Positions 10,228 through 21,338 of a stretch of DNA of 64,000 nt are shown one piece after another. The notes below the pieces were generated by a model. The model did no database searches. It worked only from the letters and a program-made list of their open reading frames with translations, and had not been told where the DNA came from. The stretch's first letter is position 1. Each line of letters starts with the position of its first letter. The position numbers and the translations under genes were made by a program. This DNA comes from Cylindrobasidium torrendii FP15055 ss-10 (taxonomy: Eukaryota > Basidiomycota > Agaricomycetes > Agaricales > Physalacriaceae): assembly GCA_000934385.1 (NCBI GenBank), contig KN880442.1, forward strand, positions 1 to 64,000, read 5' to 3'.

Positions 10228-13200
10228 ATGGCCTCATCGTCCAGTTCGAATTGGCGGCGGTCACCCCCTCTGGTAAACACGAGCAATCGCAAGCGGAGCT
10301 GGGAGGATACTGGGCGCGAGATGGATCCAGAAGACGATGAAGAGGACAACGTCTACACTCTCGAAGGGCGAAGTAAACGGGCTCGCCGAGAATCGAGTGC
10401 GGAGGCCCAGGACAATGGCGCGGGCCCGGCGGCTGTGGCGGCCGAGAGTAGTCATGCATCAGGTTTTGCGAGTATGCAAGGTTTAGCTGGTGCGTGACTG
10501 TCATCCTTTCCTCTTACCATCATTCTGAATAGCTTGCTAGGTATGGAGGGAATCAGATGGCGCCCGAATTCCCTGTCACCCGCACCTCATTCCTCGTATG
10601 TTTCTCCCCCACCTCAAGTACAGGGATGGCATAGCGGACTTTCATCCGGGTCATATCAATATATGGCCCCGTTTCCAACCAACAGTGAGCATTACTCTAT
10701 GCCACTTGTCGTTTGCACGAGCTTATACTCCCGGTATGAAGATGGCGCTTCTTCCTCTAGCACACACGCGGTTTCCCCCAGGATACGTACTCCACGGCCA
10801 GCATATGAGCATGCTCATTTCCCTCCACACCCATCACCTTCACGACATTCATCCCAAATGGTGCAGCTGCCACCTCTGCGGTTCGCTCTGCAGCAGCCTA
10901 CGCCCGAGTCCAGAACGTCTGGCCGTCCTACACCAGTCCAAGACACTCAGTCAATACCGGCCATGTCGTCTCAAACACCCATGCCGGTCATGCTCAACCC
11001 ACATATGGACCCCAATCAATACCAGTCAGGCGCATTCAGGAATACGCTCATGCATATGCAGAGCCGGGCCCGTCGCGCGCAGCAAGACTTGGAGCATGCG
11101 CAGGCGTTGTTCTCCGAGGGCCAAGAAAGGCTGGTCCGGGAAGCGCAGAGACGGGCAGAGCAGGCGGAGAATGCACGGATCGAATCTGAGCGAAGGCAGC
11201 GCGACCTAGAGGCTTTAGTCGAACGGGAGCGGGCCAGAGAAGTTAGACGGAACGCGCTGATGGAGCAGCTTGCCCAACACCGAATGCCGCCGTTCGCATC
11301 CCGTATCGCACTCTCCCCGGATTTCAGCTACCAGGATAGCGATGACGAGGAAGACTTCCTCCTCATTGACCCCATGGACCAAGATGAGCCGCAGGGCACA
11401 TCCCCGGAGGTTTTGGCAACACTCAAAACAATGCCCTATGCACAATTACCCGTCGTGCAGGAGCGGAGGCGTAAAGCGTCCGGTGCAGACGCTGAGGAAG
11501 ACTGCTGCCCCATTTGCTTGGAGGATGTGAGTTAGACTTTGTTTGTATCAGTATTCTATGTGCTCATCCGAAACTAGTACACGGACGACGCCGTTGTCAC
11601 CAAGCTAAACCAGTGTTCACATTACCTTCACGGGAAATGCATCGCAGTATGTGACCTTTACTCGTTTCGCTGTGGACAACTAGGCCTGCATAGCCTGGTA
11701 TCATATACTAACCTTTCATCTGTAGGACTGGCTCCAGCGTGCGGATACGTGCCCCATATGTCGGCAGTCTGTTGGGCCCCGACCATTAGCACTGCCTACA
11801 CGGTCACATGAATTTGATCGACTTACAGCGCAGGAGCGTAGGGAAGCAGAGGCTGCAGAGAGAAGGCGAAACCATGAAGAATTCTTGAGGGAAACAGATA
11901 CCCGATGGCCTACTGCAGATGAGCATCCCATCCTCCTTCGCCAACTCGGGGCTTCAGGACGCGTTGTCCGCAATCCACCACCATTTCTTCAGACGCTCCG
12001 CCAGGGACGCGCCGCCGCGGCATCTCCAGCACCAGCTATCCAGCAACAGCCAGTAGACGCCGAAGTCGACGATGGGGTTGGGACCGACAGCTCCACAGAG
12101 GTGGGCTCCTCTAGTGGAAGGAGCAGCTCCACTGGGCACGCACAAGAAAATCACCGACCCTCATCGGTTTCCCAAACGGCCATTGCAGTCCATCCTGGTT
12201 ATGCCGACACAAGAAGGTCAGCTACGCCCGACTTCTACGCCCCACCAATGTCATCCTTATTTGGCCGGGACTTGCCTCCACGATCAGTAATACCATCTTC
12301 GCACCAACGCCCGTTTCCTCCACTACCACCGGTGCAAGCTCCCCCCGCGCCTACACGACGGTTTCCGCAGTACGACTTGCCTCCACCAACAATTGTCTCG
12401 CAGCCAAGAACAACTACCTACCTCCAGCATCAACATGCCTTACCGTTGACGGATACCAGAGATTCTGGTCCGGCCACACACGGCTATTCTCTTGACCCCT
12501 CTCGTCGCTCAAACTATCTCTGGCAATTGCAGAGCCAGCGTGCGGGTCCCTCAGCTTCATCGTCTCAACAGGTTGGTCCGTCGACGTACACGCAGCGCGC
12601 AGGTCCATCCTCATACACCTACACCGAGGAGGTGACCTACAACACGCACTATGCGGGACACACGCCTCCGCCCTCCACTTTCGAAACCGCTGGCCCTCCG
12701 CCTTTTTCACACCATTACCTATCCGCAAGTTCGCCTCGACCCAGACGTGAAGCATCGTATCATTCTCTGCCACAGAGCTTCCCTACACCGACGCGTTCTG
12801 GGCAGCACTCCCTGCCTTCTCAGTATGAATATGGCGCACCGGAACCTGCGCGAACGAGCTATGGGCTACCGCCGTTGTCGAGTTTTGAGCAGGCTCCACG
12901 GGGGAGCTACGAGCAGCCGTCCTCAAGCCCGTATGATGCATCGGGCTTTGACCAGCCCTCGCGCCCGAACTTTGACCATTTGGGGTCTCCAGCGTTCGGG
13001 CAGCCTGGGCGTTCAAACTTCGACGTTCCGCCGTCGTTGGCCCGGCTTGCACACGACCATCCTGGACGCTCGACGATGAGAGAACAAATCGCGCGCGCAG
13101 ATGCCGAGCTTCATAGTTATCAGCCACGCTCGACAGTGCGTTCGGAATTTGAGCCGCCGCGTTCGAGCTTTGAGTCGAATGGGCATCCATTTCATTATGC

Positions 13201-13342
13201 GGAGCGACACTTGACGGGGCCGCAGCGATATGCGAGGAGCTCGTTGGAGGGCGCGATGCCTGGTCCGGCGGATGATGCTGTACCAAGTCCTGGTCCCGGT
13301 CCCTCGGGAGGGTACTGGTCGATTTCCAGAGAGCAATGGTGA
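10228..13342 (+). CDS. RING-H2 zinc-finger protein, probable E3 ubiquitin ligase
   Basis: Exons 10228-10489, 10541-11526, 11578-11646 and 11726-13342 give 977 residues. The RING-H2 ligands are C410, C413, C429, H431, H434, C437, C447 and C450, in the pattern C-x2-C-x15-C-x1-H-x2-H-x2-C-x9-C-x2-C, split over three exons. In this family such a domain binds the E2 enzyme and promotes ubiquitin transfer. N-terminal to it are basic/acidic nuclear-signal-like sequence (GRSKRARRE), a long Pro/Ser/Gln-rich disordered region, and a Glu/Arg coiled coil at about 265-335. The C-terminal 530 residues are low complexity, rich in Ser, Pro, Tyr and Gln, with repeated units such as SSFEQAPRGSYEQPSSS. No membrane segment is present, so a cytosolic or nuclear ligase is inferred; the substrate is unknown. 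Confidence 0.9.
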
Positions 13343-13910
13343 TTCGGTGTACAGTCATAGGAAGAAGCCCGTGTTATATTATCTCTTTTTGTTGCATATT
13401 TCTCTTTTGCTATTCAGCTTTGCTACTTACAGACTATCATTTTTTACTTATGACCTTGTGGCTGTTCGAGGACGGTCGCAGTTTACGATTGCATGAGTTT
13501 ACTATTGCATTGAATGGATGGATTTTCTCTCATTCTAAGCGTTATTGCTGTTCTCCTGTTGGATCTGATTCAAGGTGTGTTTTCCCGGCGCGGTTGGTCG
13601 AGGAGTAGAGCGCCCCAAAAGTCGACGATGGGTGGGAATGCTCTGACTTGGGCGGCCGGTTGAAGGCCGCGGTTCATTCTTTCCGCAAAAACATACCAGG
13701 AACAGTGAAATATGTGACATGCACATGCACTGGAAGCCGGAAAGGCATACTAATAGACTACACACGCCCGCAATCGTATTTGTGGCGCCCAGTCGTTATA
13801 ATTACTAGTAAGTATGACCGTTTTTGACCGTCAGTGTCATGGATAAGAGTGTGATTTATTCTGACTACAGTTTAGACTATGAATTACATTTAGCTCGTTC
13901 CAATAATACC
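13343..13910. other. Convergent 3' region between the RING gene and the F-box-like gene
   Basis: The two genes point towards each other here, so this stretch is mainly two 3' untranslated regions. It is AT-rich just after the RING stop codon. No further gene is seen. Confidence 0.6.
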
Positions 13911-15464
13911 CTAGTATGTTGCGACTTGGTCCAATTTAAACTTCCACTGATTAGACCTAACCTCTTTGACCAGAACGTTATCCACCATGTGCCCAGTATT
14001 AACCCGGAGAGTCTTCAGACATTCTCCGGGCGCCGTGCAACGGTACCCACCAACGATTTCTTGCAGCTCATGATGCGCCTTGACCATTCCAGCAGCACCG
14101 GCTTGCGGATGAGAGTACAGGCCAACATTGACTGAACGAAGCTTTGGCATGAAACCTTCGTCGACCATGTCGAAAAACGCGTTCTTGAAAAGAGACATGA
14201 GCACGAAAGTTAACAGAGTGTAAGGGGTAGGGACGTACTGTGATTCCCCCGGAAGGGTCTTGTCCGTCAACACAAATATCTAACCTGCGCAGTTGCGAAC
14301 ATGCTTTCAACACGCCAACATCGTCGCGTCCCAGCCTGCACCCCGTCGCGTCCAGCCGTTCGAGTGTCGGAGCATGCCTTAGCACCACGCACGCCCAGAA
14401 CACTTGTACGTAGTCGCAATCAGCCTTGTCTCCGTCTGAGTTATTGAGTCCTGCCCCTCGTTCGCCGTTGATAGAAAGCACACTGAGTCCGTCGAACGAT
14501 TGGAGATACGAGAGGAGTGCGTAGCTTGGCTGTGTTCGGGTCGTGACCTCGCGTAAGCTGATATTGGATGTGCGCAGGGTATTCCAAACCGAGTCTGGGA
14601 CCTCGGAACCCAGCGTGAGACTGCATAAGGATGGGAAGCGCTGCAGGACAAGTGGCGAGGAAAGTGAGGTTGCGGTCACCGAGTCCAAGTCGAGCGTCCT
14701 GATAGAAGTGGCTCGGCTAATGGATTGCAAAATATTCTGTACGTCGTGCGATTTGTGGTGTCCCGCATTGACGGTGAGAGACGCCAGCTGGGGAGACTGA
14801 AGGACGATCGGGGCAAGGGCGGCGTGGTATTTAGCGCCGCCAGTGATTTCAAGGCTGCAGAGGTTGCGGAACGTTTGTGCGAAGGCGTCGATAATGTGAT
14901 TCGAGTTCTCCAAGTCGCGTAGGTCAAGCTTGAGGTGGCATAATGCAGGCAGCGCGCCGATAGCCTGAATTGTCGTTGCACGTAAATCCGCGGGCATGGA
15001 GAGGAATGCTCTTGCACAAATTCTGATATACTGTTAGCAGGCAAAAGAATAATAAAAAAACGGACACGCACGAGACAGTGGATACATGCTCGAGGCCGCG
15101 TAGCACGATGAGTAAGTCTTGCTGGGCGTTGCGCCTTGAGGATAGAAAACCAGGAATAAACGAGCGCCGCCGTTGAGGAAACGAGATGATTTTCAACTCG
15201 CTGAAGGCAGAAGAGAGGTTGCTGGTGTGAGAAATAAGGCGCGCGAGCAATCCGGCGTGGCCATCGTCGACAGTGAGCCGCCGATACAGCCTACGCGACG
15301 CCGCCTTGTTTAAGACTTTTGACACTCCTCTAAGCGTCTCAAGTACACTGTAATCCGCCTAGAACTCTGTGGTAAGAATTTTGAATGTTATAACGCCTAA
15401 GAGAACTCACATTGTCGAGAATGATCTCTATAATCTCAGCAGGCAATTTCACGAGACATTCCAT
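13911..15464 (-). CDS. F-box-like protein with leucine-rich C-terminal part
   Basis: Exons 15464-15411, 15358-15072, 15022-14239 and 14183-13911 give 465 residues; introns are 49-55 nt. The N-terminus reads MECLVKLPAEIIEIILDN, then DYSVLETLRGVSKVLNKAASRRLYRRL. This is the basidiomycete F-box-like pattern (LPxEIxxxIL, then xxxLRxxSLVSKxxxxxARxxLYR). The rest is built of leucine-rich units such as LPALCHLKLDLRDLEN, FRNLCSLEITGG and APTLERLDATGCRLG. Such proteins are thought to be substrate adaptors of SCF ubiquitin ligases; the target is unknown. The family is large and fast-evolving in Agaricomycetes. The first exon (18 codons) is short but needed for the F-box-like start. Confidence 0.8.
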
Positions 15465-16833
15465 CGTGAGTATGGCTCAAAGATAAGAAAGATGACAGAG
15501 CGGGCGGAATTGTGGTAGCGCGAAGGATACCTCGCACTTTAAATAATGTGACCTTAACGCGCAGCTAGCCATTTAGACCTCAGGAACGAAAGCCATCCAT
15601 CAATACGGATAGAGCGCTTCCTTCCGTCGCGAGGGCAGACAGGGCACAGCGGAAGACACACGTTGCTTGGCTTTGGATGCTGCGCACACCGCTTGGAGGT
15701 ACCGAGGCGCTTCTTCATATTCGCAGTTCGTTTGTTCGTGTTGTTTGGTTCTGCTTTGTAATCATACGCGTTCGCTATTTCTGTTGGTTCGCTCGTAAGT
15801 CGTCCATGGACAGAAGGCTGTAACATATCAGGGAATGCCTTAGAAGACAACCGGAGACTTTTATCGAATCATTATACGACCGTCACAGACGAGGAAATGT
15901 TGCCACTCAAATTCGCGCGCTATACACAGCTTCAACAGAAACGGTCTTACCAGCCCGTCACACCTCCAATAATAGTGGCAAAAACTCAGAAGAGCCTCCA
16001 GCAACAGTCAAAAGCCTGCCGCCAACGATTTCAAGCGGGCAGTGCACGGTGTCCAAGCAGAACGGCCCGACGACTGCCGCGGTCCTGCGCTATACCGGCG
16101 GCCGTTGATCGATCGGTAGAGGTGGCCACTCGTAAAAAGAAGTACTGAGAGTTCTGAATATGGAAGCAATGTTTGGGACTATGGGATAATTCATAGTGAA
16201 GAAAGCAGGAGCTCAAAGGTCGAGATGAGTCGACCCTAGCTGTAGAATGGCTGGATACCGCTACAAAAGTCAGTGACTACCCTGCAACATTGTAGGCTAC
16301 ATACCTACTTGTTGGTTGTATGCATATCAGAAGCAGTATCTGTAGTTGATACCTATGGAGTGAATTCTCGAATCTACGCTGACAGATTTGCATGTCCTGG
16401 TTCCTCATGGGTATAAACGTTATCGAAGCCCGCGGTACAGGTATGATGCAACTCGTAGGCCATCGACAAGGTCATTTTGAGCGCGCATTTATCTGAAAGT
16501 AGGAGATTGCTGTTCGATGATATCCGGAATTTGCCGAATCCGCGGTCACTGGACAATTCAAAGGTGACGCTGAATGTGGTTTCAGGCAGAATAATGAGTT
16601 GGCAGCTTCGAATGTGTATGGCTTCACACTTATAACATAATCGTCTTGATACCGCTGTGCAAACCAGTACACCCCTTGATATAAGCGCGCCATCGTCGCT
16701 CTCAAGGTTTCTTGCTTCCCCCTCCTTGCCCGCATTGAAGTTCTCCCAACCATGTAAAATCTCTAAAATTCCTACAATGAATTTGACGCTCATTCTTCAT
16801 ATCTAGCGGGCGTCAAGCCTCCTCGATAATAGC
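15465..16833. other. Intergenic region with one doubtful open frame
   Basis: It lies between the start codons of two divergent genes. Most of it shows no coding signal. The one longer frame (16374-16793, minus) is listed separately with low confidence. Confidence 0.4.
16374..16793 (-). CDS. Doubtful single-exon open frame, 139 residues
   Basis: The frame begins MSVKFIVGILEILHG and ends VYTHEEPGHANLSA without an intron. It is not recognised with confidence. A second minus-strand frame over the same region is also open for 90 codons, which lowers its value. The end faintly recalls the last residues of fungal fruit-body lectins, but the conserved core of that family is not visible. It could be an unspliced remnant or a chance frame. 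Confidence 0.2.
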   Translation of the reverse strand: MSVKFIVGILEILHGWENFNAGKEGEARNLESDDGALISRGVLVCTAVSRRLCYKCEAIHIRSCQLIILPETTFSVTFELSSDRGFGKFRISSNSNLLLSDKCALKMTLSMAYELHHTCTAGFDNVYTHEEPGHANLSA

Positions 16834-17484
16834 ATGGCAAAGAACTGTCAAATCGAAGGACGCAAGAGTCGTAACTGTTCACAGAAATCTAATAGCCAAC
16901 CGGCTCAATATCCTACTGCTCAGCCCTTTATGGATACCGACAACACCTTCGGACCAGCCATGCCTTTCTTCCTCGATACACACCCGCAAGGACATGCCGC
17001 ACACCACGCCCGCGCCGCAGAAACCGTCTTCTACCCCGACGAGTACTTTTTGCCCGACGGCCAGGCATATACTGAAGACACAGCGGCCACCATCACATCG
17101 ACTCAGCCTCAGGATGTCAGCGTAGAGTTTCCCTCAAGCGACTGGGACTCACTCGGCCTCGCTTCGTATCAGGACCAATATCCGGACGACAATCGCGAGG
17201 CCGTCTCGTCCGACAGCCCTGCTTCCGACGACGAAGGAACAGATCCCGCCAGGCGCCGTCGCGCTGCGAACTGTATTGCTGCTCGTAGGCATGCGCAGAA
17301 GAAGAAGAAGCAGGTAGCTGAAATGGAGGACTGCATGGCCAAGTTAGACGCTCAGATCAACGAAGAAAAGAAGAAAAGGGAGAAGCTTCTGGAAACTATG
17401 CATACTATGCAGGCGCGTGTGGAAATGGCGAGATTTCAGAGGGCGTATTCGGATCCCTTTGTTGCCCAAGGAACTCAAGCATGA
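16834..17484 (+). CDS. bZIP-like transcription factor with atypical basic region
   Basis: Single exon, 216 residues. A basic region at about 139-159 (ARRRRAANCIAARRHAQKKKK) leads straight into a charged coiled coil at about 160-199 (EMEDCMAKLDAQINEEKKKR). The family signature N-x2-A-A-x2-(S/C)-R is present as N-CI-A-A-RR-H-A, so the Asn and both Ala are kept while the usual Ser/Cys-Arg pair is His-Ala. The zipper has Met/Leu/Ile rather than strict leucines at heptad positions. The N-terminal 130 residues are acidic and Ser/Asp-rich (SSDSPASDDEGTD), as in activation domains. A nuclear DNA-binding role is inferred from family knowledge; altered site preference or loss of binding is possible. 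Confidence 0.72.
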   Translation: MAKNCQIEGRKSRNCSQKSNSQPAQYPTAQPFMDTDNTFGPAMPFFLDTHPQGHAAHHARAAETVFYPDEYFLPDGQAYTEDTAATITSTQPQDVSVEFPSSDWDSLGLASYQDQYPDDNREAVSSDSPASDDEGTDPARRRRAANCIAARRHAQKKKKQVAEMEDCMAKLDAQINEEKKKREKLLETMHTMQARVEMARFQRAYSDPFVAQGTQA

Positions 17485-17585
17485 GAAGTAATTAGGCGGA
17501 TTCTCGTCCGAACGAACAATGGAGAGATGCGATACAGATTATGGGCTTTGTTTGGATCTCCAGAATGTGTAGTACAATACATAAC

Positions 17586-18740
17586 TCACGCGCATAAGTT
17601 TGTTCGCAGCTGCTCGACGCTTTCTTCAGCCTCCTGTAGCAAACAGCGCACCGGCGCTATCCGATTCTCCATACCGACACCGTCCTTGTCGGATAGTCTG
17701 TCCTCATCGAGCCAGCCAGCGGCGGCCATCGTTTCTCGTGTTTGTGCTAGCAAGCGTTCTACTTGCAAGAGCTTCTTTAGTACCACCGCTCTTTTTGCTG
17801 CGTAAATGCGTTCCGTCACTTGCCACACGTCCAACTCGGATGGTCGATGTAAGCAGTCGCCCCAGGCCTTGCATATGTCGTTGACGAACAAAACATGACT
17901 CGCAGAGATCTCCTCCAGCTTAGGCTGCGGGTAGGCAGGCGAGTGCAGGAGGAAAAGGATGGCGCCGCTAGTGCTCTTGACAACTTCGGTCAGTCGGGCA
18001 CGGTCGTCGTCCGTCGGAAGGATGGTCATATCGAAATGCATGACCCTGCCACAAGCAACACGCCTCTGTGTGGATGATTCGCGGATAGTTCTTTCGGCAA
18101 GTTCGAGGATATGGGTATTGTTCGCTACTACCACGAGTTCTAGGCCGCAGAGAGAGGTGAGAAGGGATTTGACGCCGCACTCTGAGCCCTCAGGGACAGC
18201 GAGACTAAGGTGTGTGATGTGTGGGCGCGGTCGGCAGGCCAAGGACGAAAGATCAGAAATGCAGGAGCCTAGATGTAGTCTGCATAGTCGCGGGCAGGAG
18301 TCGATATAGGCGATGGTACGTTCGTCGATGCGAATACCGTGGTAGACAAAGTTCGAGATACCAGTGCAAGTCCTGAAGATGGCTGGCAAATGGTCGTAGA
18401 CTGTGTCATCTTCATTTCCTGCTAGTTCAATGGAAAGAACCTTGACAGCTGAAGCAAAGAATGAATCGTCTTTTCTAGACGAAATGGAGAAAGCGAAGGC
18501 TTCTATGGCAGCGGTGGATGTGAGTCGGACGGTGTGGTATAGTATGGGCTCTATCCTGAATTCATCACAAATAAGTACCAGAAACTTTGTCAAAGGCGCG
18601 AAAACGAACCATCTTTTGACTGCCTTGGAAGTCGTCGTCCAGGAAATGGCATTTGTAAACTCCAAAATGGCCGCGGTTTGAAGGATGGTACACCCGATAT
18701 CGATGGGTAAATTTCTGAAGTTAATGGTATCGGCGTTCAT
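17586..18740 (-). CDS. F-box-like protein, single exon
   Basis: The frame codes for 384 residues from the ATG at 18740 (MNADTINFRNLPIDIGCTILQ). Upstream codons are in frame to 18902, but the sequence before this ATG is low-quality leader, and LPxDIGxxIL is the usual beginning of this basidiomycete family. The body is mostly helices and short leucine-rich stretches (YIDSCPRLCRLHLGS, PHITHLSLAVPEGSE), followed by a C-terminal coiled coil with LLQVERLLAQTRETMAAAG. No membrane segment is seen. By analogy these proteins are SCF adaptors or orphan F-box-like proteins; nothing here indicates the partner. Confidence 0.7.
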   Translation of the reverse strand: MNADTINFRNLPIDIGCTILQTAAILEFTNAISWTTTSKAVKRWFVFAPLTKFLVLICDEFRIEPILYHTVRLTSTAAIEAFAFSISSRKDDSFFASAVKVLSIELAGNEDDTVYDHLPAIFRTCTGISNFVYHGIRIDERTIAYIDSCPRLCRLHLGSCISDLSSLACRPRPHITHLSLAVPEGSECGVKSLLTSLCGLELVVVANNTHILELAERTIRESSTQRRVACGRVMHFDMTILPTDDDRARLTEVVKSTSGAILFLLHSPAYPQPKLEEISASHVLFVNDICKAWGDCLHRPSELDVWQVTERIYAAKRAVVLKKLLQVERLLAQTRETMAAAGWLDEDRLSDKDGVGMENRIAPVRCLLQEAEESVEQLRTNLCA

Positions 18741-19074
18741 TATTGATTGTTGGGGGTGTCGCGAGAAAGCACTGAGATGATGGTGGTTGCTCTTAAACCA
18801 CGAGTCTGGCAGCGATCGCGTTTGATGCTGATCGGCAGCACGGCATGGCATAGTGGCGTGCTGGCAATGCGATTGTGAAGAGGTCGTATGACCGTAGCGC
18901 ACTACGATTAGTAGTTCAGTAAGTTTTTAACTAATCTCAAGAAACATATGTGAGACAAATAGCATTAACTAGAATATTGTTTCGTTTACATGCATGTAGT
19001 TTCTGAATTACTGTAAGTCATTATTGCTATTGTATTCGAGCATCATACATCTTCCAGATGTTCAAAAAAAATCC
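18741..19074. other. Short intergenic region, AT-rich
   Basis: It holds the promoter of the F-box-like gene and the 3' end of the first zinc-finger gene. Nothing else is seen. Confidence 0.5.
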
Positions 19075-19523
19075 TCAAGAGACCTGGGCGTGGTTCTTGT
19101 CCTTTATGTGACGATTCAGGGAAGTACTGTCCGCGTACTTGCGTCCGCAACCAGGATACAAGCAGATGTACTGCATGCCAGAGTGTTTATCGGTAATATG
19201 GCCTTTGCACAAACATGAGTGGCTGTTATATGCTTAAATGTAAGAGGAGACATACGTTGGAGAGAGGCCTTTGTCGTAAAGCCCGTGGCCTGGCTTGGGC
19301 ATCCATCCACATCGCAGAAGAACCGAGCTTCCTGGCCGCGTGTGTTTCTGAGTGTGTTGACATCTGGCCCACGAGAGGTGGTGGCTCCACTTGGCTGCGT
19401 CGCACTACCCGCGGAGGTGCTTGAGGAGGGCATCGTGACGGCCCCTGCAAGAGTGGATTCCGTGGTGGGAGACGTCGGTGCCGTATGGAGCGTGTTGGTG
19501 TAGTTGTTCCCTTTGTTAGACAT
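19075..19523 (-). CDS. RGPD-type C2H2 zinc-finger protein, copy 1
   Basis: Exons 19523-19256 and 19202-19075 give 131 residues. The N-terminal half is Ser/Thr-rich and disordered, ending in SRGPDVNTLRN. Finger 1 has an unusually long loop, C-x4-C-x15-H-x4-H (FFCDVDGC...TTKASLQR-HITDKH). Finger 2 is close to canonical, C-x4-C-x12-H-x5-H (ICLYPGC...DSTSLNRHIKDKNH). The 53-nt intron splits the Arg codon just before the first zinc-binding His of finger 1, and the same position recurs in all four relatives downstream. C2H2 pairs of this type bind DNA, RNA or proteins; a transcription factor role is an inference. A TATATAAG element lies about 42 bp upstream. It is the leftmost of five copies on this strand. 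Confidence 0.85.
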
Positions 19524-19564
19524 GGTATTTCTGTATGGCTCTGCAGGTACATGCTCTGTCGAAT

Positions 19565-19572
19565 CTTATATA
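19565..19572 (-). promoter_or_regulatory. TATA element of zinc-finger copy 1
   Basis: TATATAAG read on the minus strand, about 42 bp before the ATG at 19523. Confidence 0.45.
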
Positions 19573-19771
19573 TCGAAAATCTTATTTGCAGCTGTACGAT
19601 ATTATCATCGGGCGTGGTACACTCCCATAGACATGAAGTGTTAGCTTCATTATTCGTTGGTAGGCGTCGGTCGCGGAGGGCTAACTGAACCCGACTTACA
19701 CGGATACAGCAAGCTATTGAGCAAGCTATTGGATTAGAGACATTGGATTGCTAAAAAGAGGTGATGCGGTA

Positions 19772-20051
19772 CTACGTCGTATTTCGATGCGGAGTCGGCG
19801 TGTGCGCTGTGCTAATATCGCATAGCATGTTTTCAGCCGCGGTAGGCAGCGCCATTCACATTGATGAAATCGCGGAGTGGTATTTTCAGGATATCGATAG
19901 CTGTAAGACGGAAAGAAGCGATGCCGTGGAATATGTATTCGGCGTGATTTCATTGATGTCCAAGGATGTTGATGCCAGATCAAAAATTTGTTCCATCCCA
20001 TATCTCTGCTCAACCGAGCCACTGAAGATGCTCCGCACACTACGACGTAGT
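19772..20051. repeat. Possible MITE-like segment with short inverted ends
   Basis: ACTACGTCGTA at 19772-19782 is mirrored by TACGACGTAGT at 20041-20051, and both ends continue into a TGCGGAG block further inside. The segment is about 280 bp, in the size range of small non-autonomous DNA transposons. No clear target-site duplication was found. Just outside the left end the sequence GCAAGCTATTG is duplicated in tandem. Confidence 0.25.
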
Positions 20052-20919
20052 GGGTAGTTGAAAATGACATCTACAGGCGGGCACGTCGACTTCCCTACCC
20101 CCTTGTCGCCGCCGTATATCCATGTATCTCATCGTTAGTCGCGGAACGCTGAGAATGAGACCTGCAGCTGTGTTGTCATGGTCGGCGCCGATGGCGCCAG
20201 CACCCGGGGGGATTCAGACTGACAGGATTGAACAAATTGGTGAGTTATATCCAGGGCAGTGTGGAAAGGAAAAGGGAAATGAAAGCCCAGCCGTGAAGCT
20301 GGAAGCCGAAAAGAAAATGTTCCGCTCGTGATTGTCTGAAGTCTCCGCCTCATGGCGGTCGCGGGGTGAGGTAGCGGCGTGGCCATCGTGCACAAGGGCG
20401 GCTCGGATACCAATTGGATACCCTCATCATTACAGTAAGTCGCATAGAGCATCGTGAGTAATGCTAGATTTTCGCTTGGCTCCTTTCTTGTAGGACCCTT
20501 CTTGCACGGAGAGTCGACGCGCAACGACTATGATGATGAATGCTGCGACGCGCGCAAACTTTGAGCACAGACTGATATTGAAGGATGTACCAATCGGCGG
20601 TTTCGCATTCGCAGGGAAAATTCCAATGTAAGAGTATGTGCGTGTTGATAGATGGAAGTAAGAGGCAAGGATCGGCAGAGCGGCCCGATTCCGTCGATGG
20701 TCTAGATCACTCTGAACTCACTTAAGTGTGATTCTTAGCGTTACAGTTTACTGTAGCTATTAGACAGGGTTCAAACGTGAATTTTCACAAATGTTCCACT
20801 AGAATATCATAGACTAGATTACAATATAGATCTAGTACGGTTGAAGACGTCGAGCCGGCGCACAGACAGTGCTAGCGGCTGTATCGGCAACATCTTTGAC
20901 TCGGTGAGCGATTCCAAAG

Positions 20920-21338
20920 TCACATCGAGGAGTGTTTGTCTCTCTTGTGACGCTCAAGCGAAGTGCTGTCCTGATAAGTCTTTCCGCAAGAGCAGTTGTG
21001 CAACGCCCCACTGTGTTTGTCCGCGATATGTCCTGTGAATGGTCAGTCGTTGTCATACAACTATTTCTTAGGTGCACTGTACTTTTGAGTGAAGACCTTT
21101 CAGTGAATCCAGTCTCCTTACTCCGGCAGCCCGGGACAGTGCAAAAGTACTCTGCGGGCTTACTCCGCGTGAGAGCCTGCGCATTGACGTCTGGCCCACG
21201 AGAGCTACTAGTGCCTCCAGAAGGCCTGGTACCAGAACCGGCCAGAGTAGAGTATGTTGATATGGCAGACAACGGTACTTGCGCCTGAAGCGGATTGTGA
21301 GGATAATTCGAGTTCTGGGTGCTTTTGTTGGCCGACAT
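20920..21338 (-). CDS. RGPD-type C2H2 zinc-finger protein, copy 2
   Basis: Exons 21338-21083 and 21032-20920 give 122 residues. The order is as in copy 1: a short Ser/Gly/Thr-rich N-terminus (STLAGSGTRPSGGTSS), the motif SRGPDVNAQALTRSK, then finger 1 C-x4-C-x15-H-x4-H (YFCTVPGC...TERSSLKR-HIADKH). Finger 2 is reduced at its cysteine knuckle to C-x1-C (HNCSCGKTYQDSTSLERHKRDKH), which may weaken zinc binding. The 50-nt intron splits the Arg codon before the first His of finger 1. Copy 3 is its closest relative in the window, sharing STLAGxGTxPSGGT and NAQALxRSK. An ATAAGGCG promoter element lies about 44 bp upstream. Confidence 0.85.

Larger units (their letters stand above)
19524..20919. other. 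Intergenic region within the zinc-finger cluster
   Basis: No convincing gene is present. A small plus-strand frame of 98 codons at 19761-20057 has no recognisable features. Most of that frame lies inside the inverted-repeat segment listed separately. Confidence 0.45.

Noticed and set aside
12783..13358. 191-codon minus-strand frame opposite the RING gene
   Set aside because: Low-complexity mirror of the Ser/Pro-rich tail of the RING protein.
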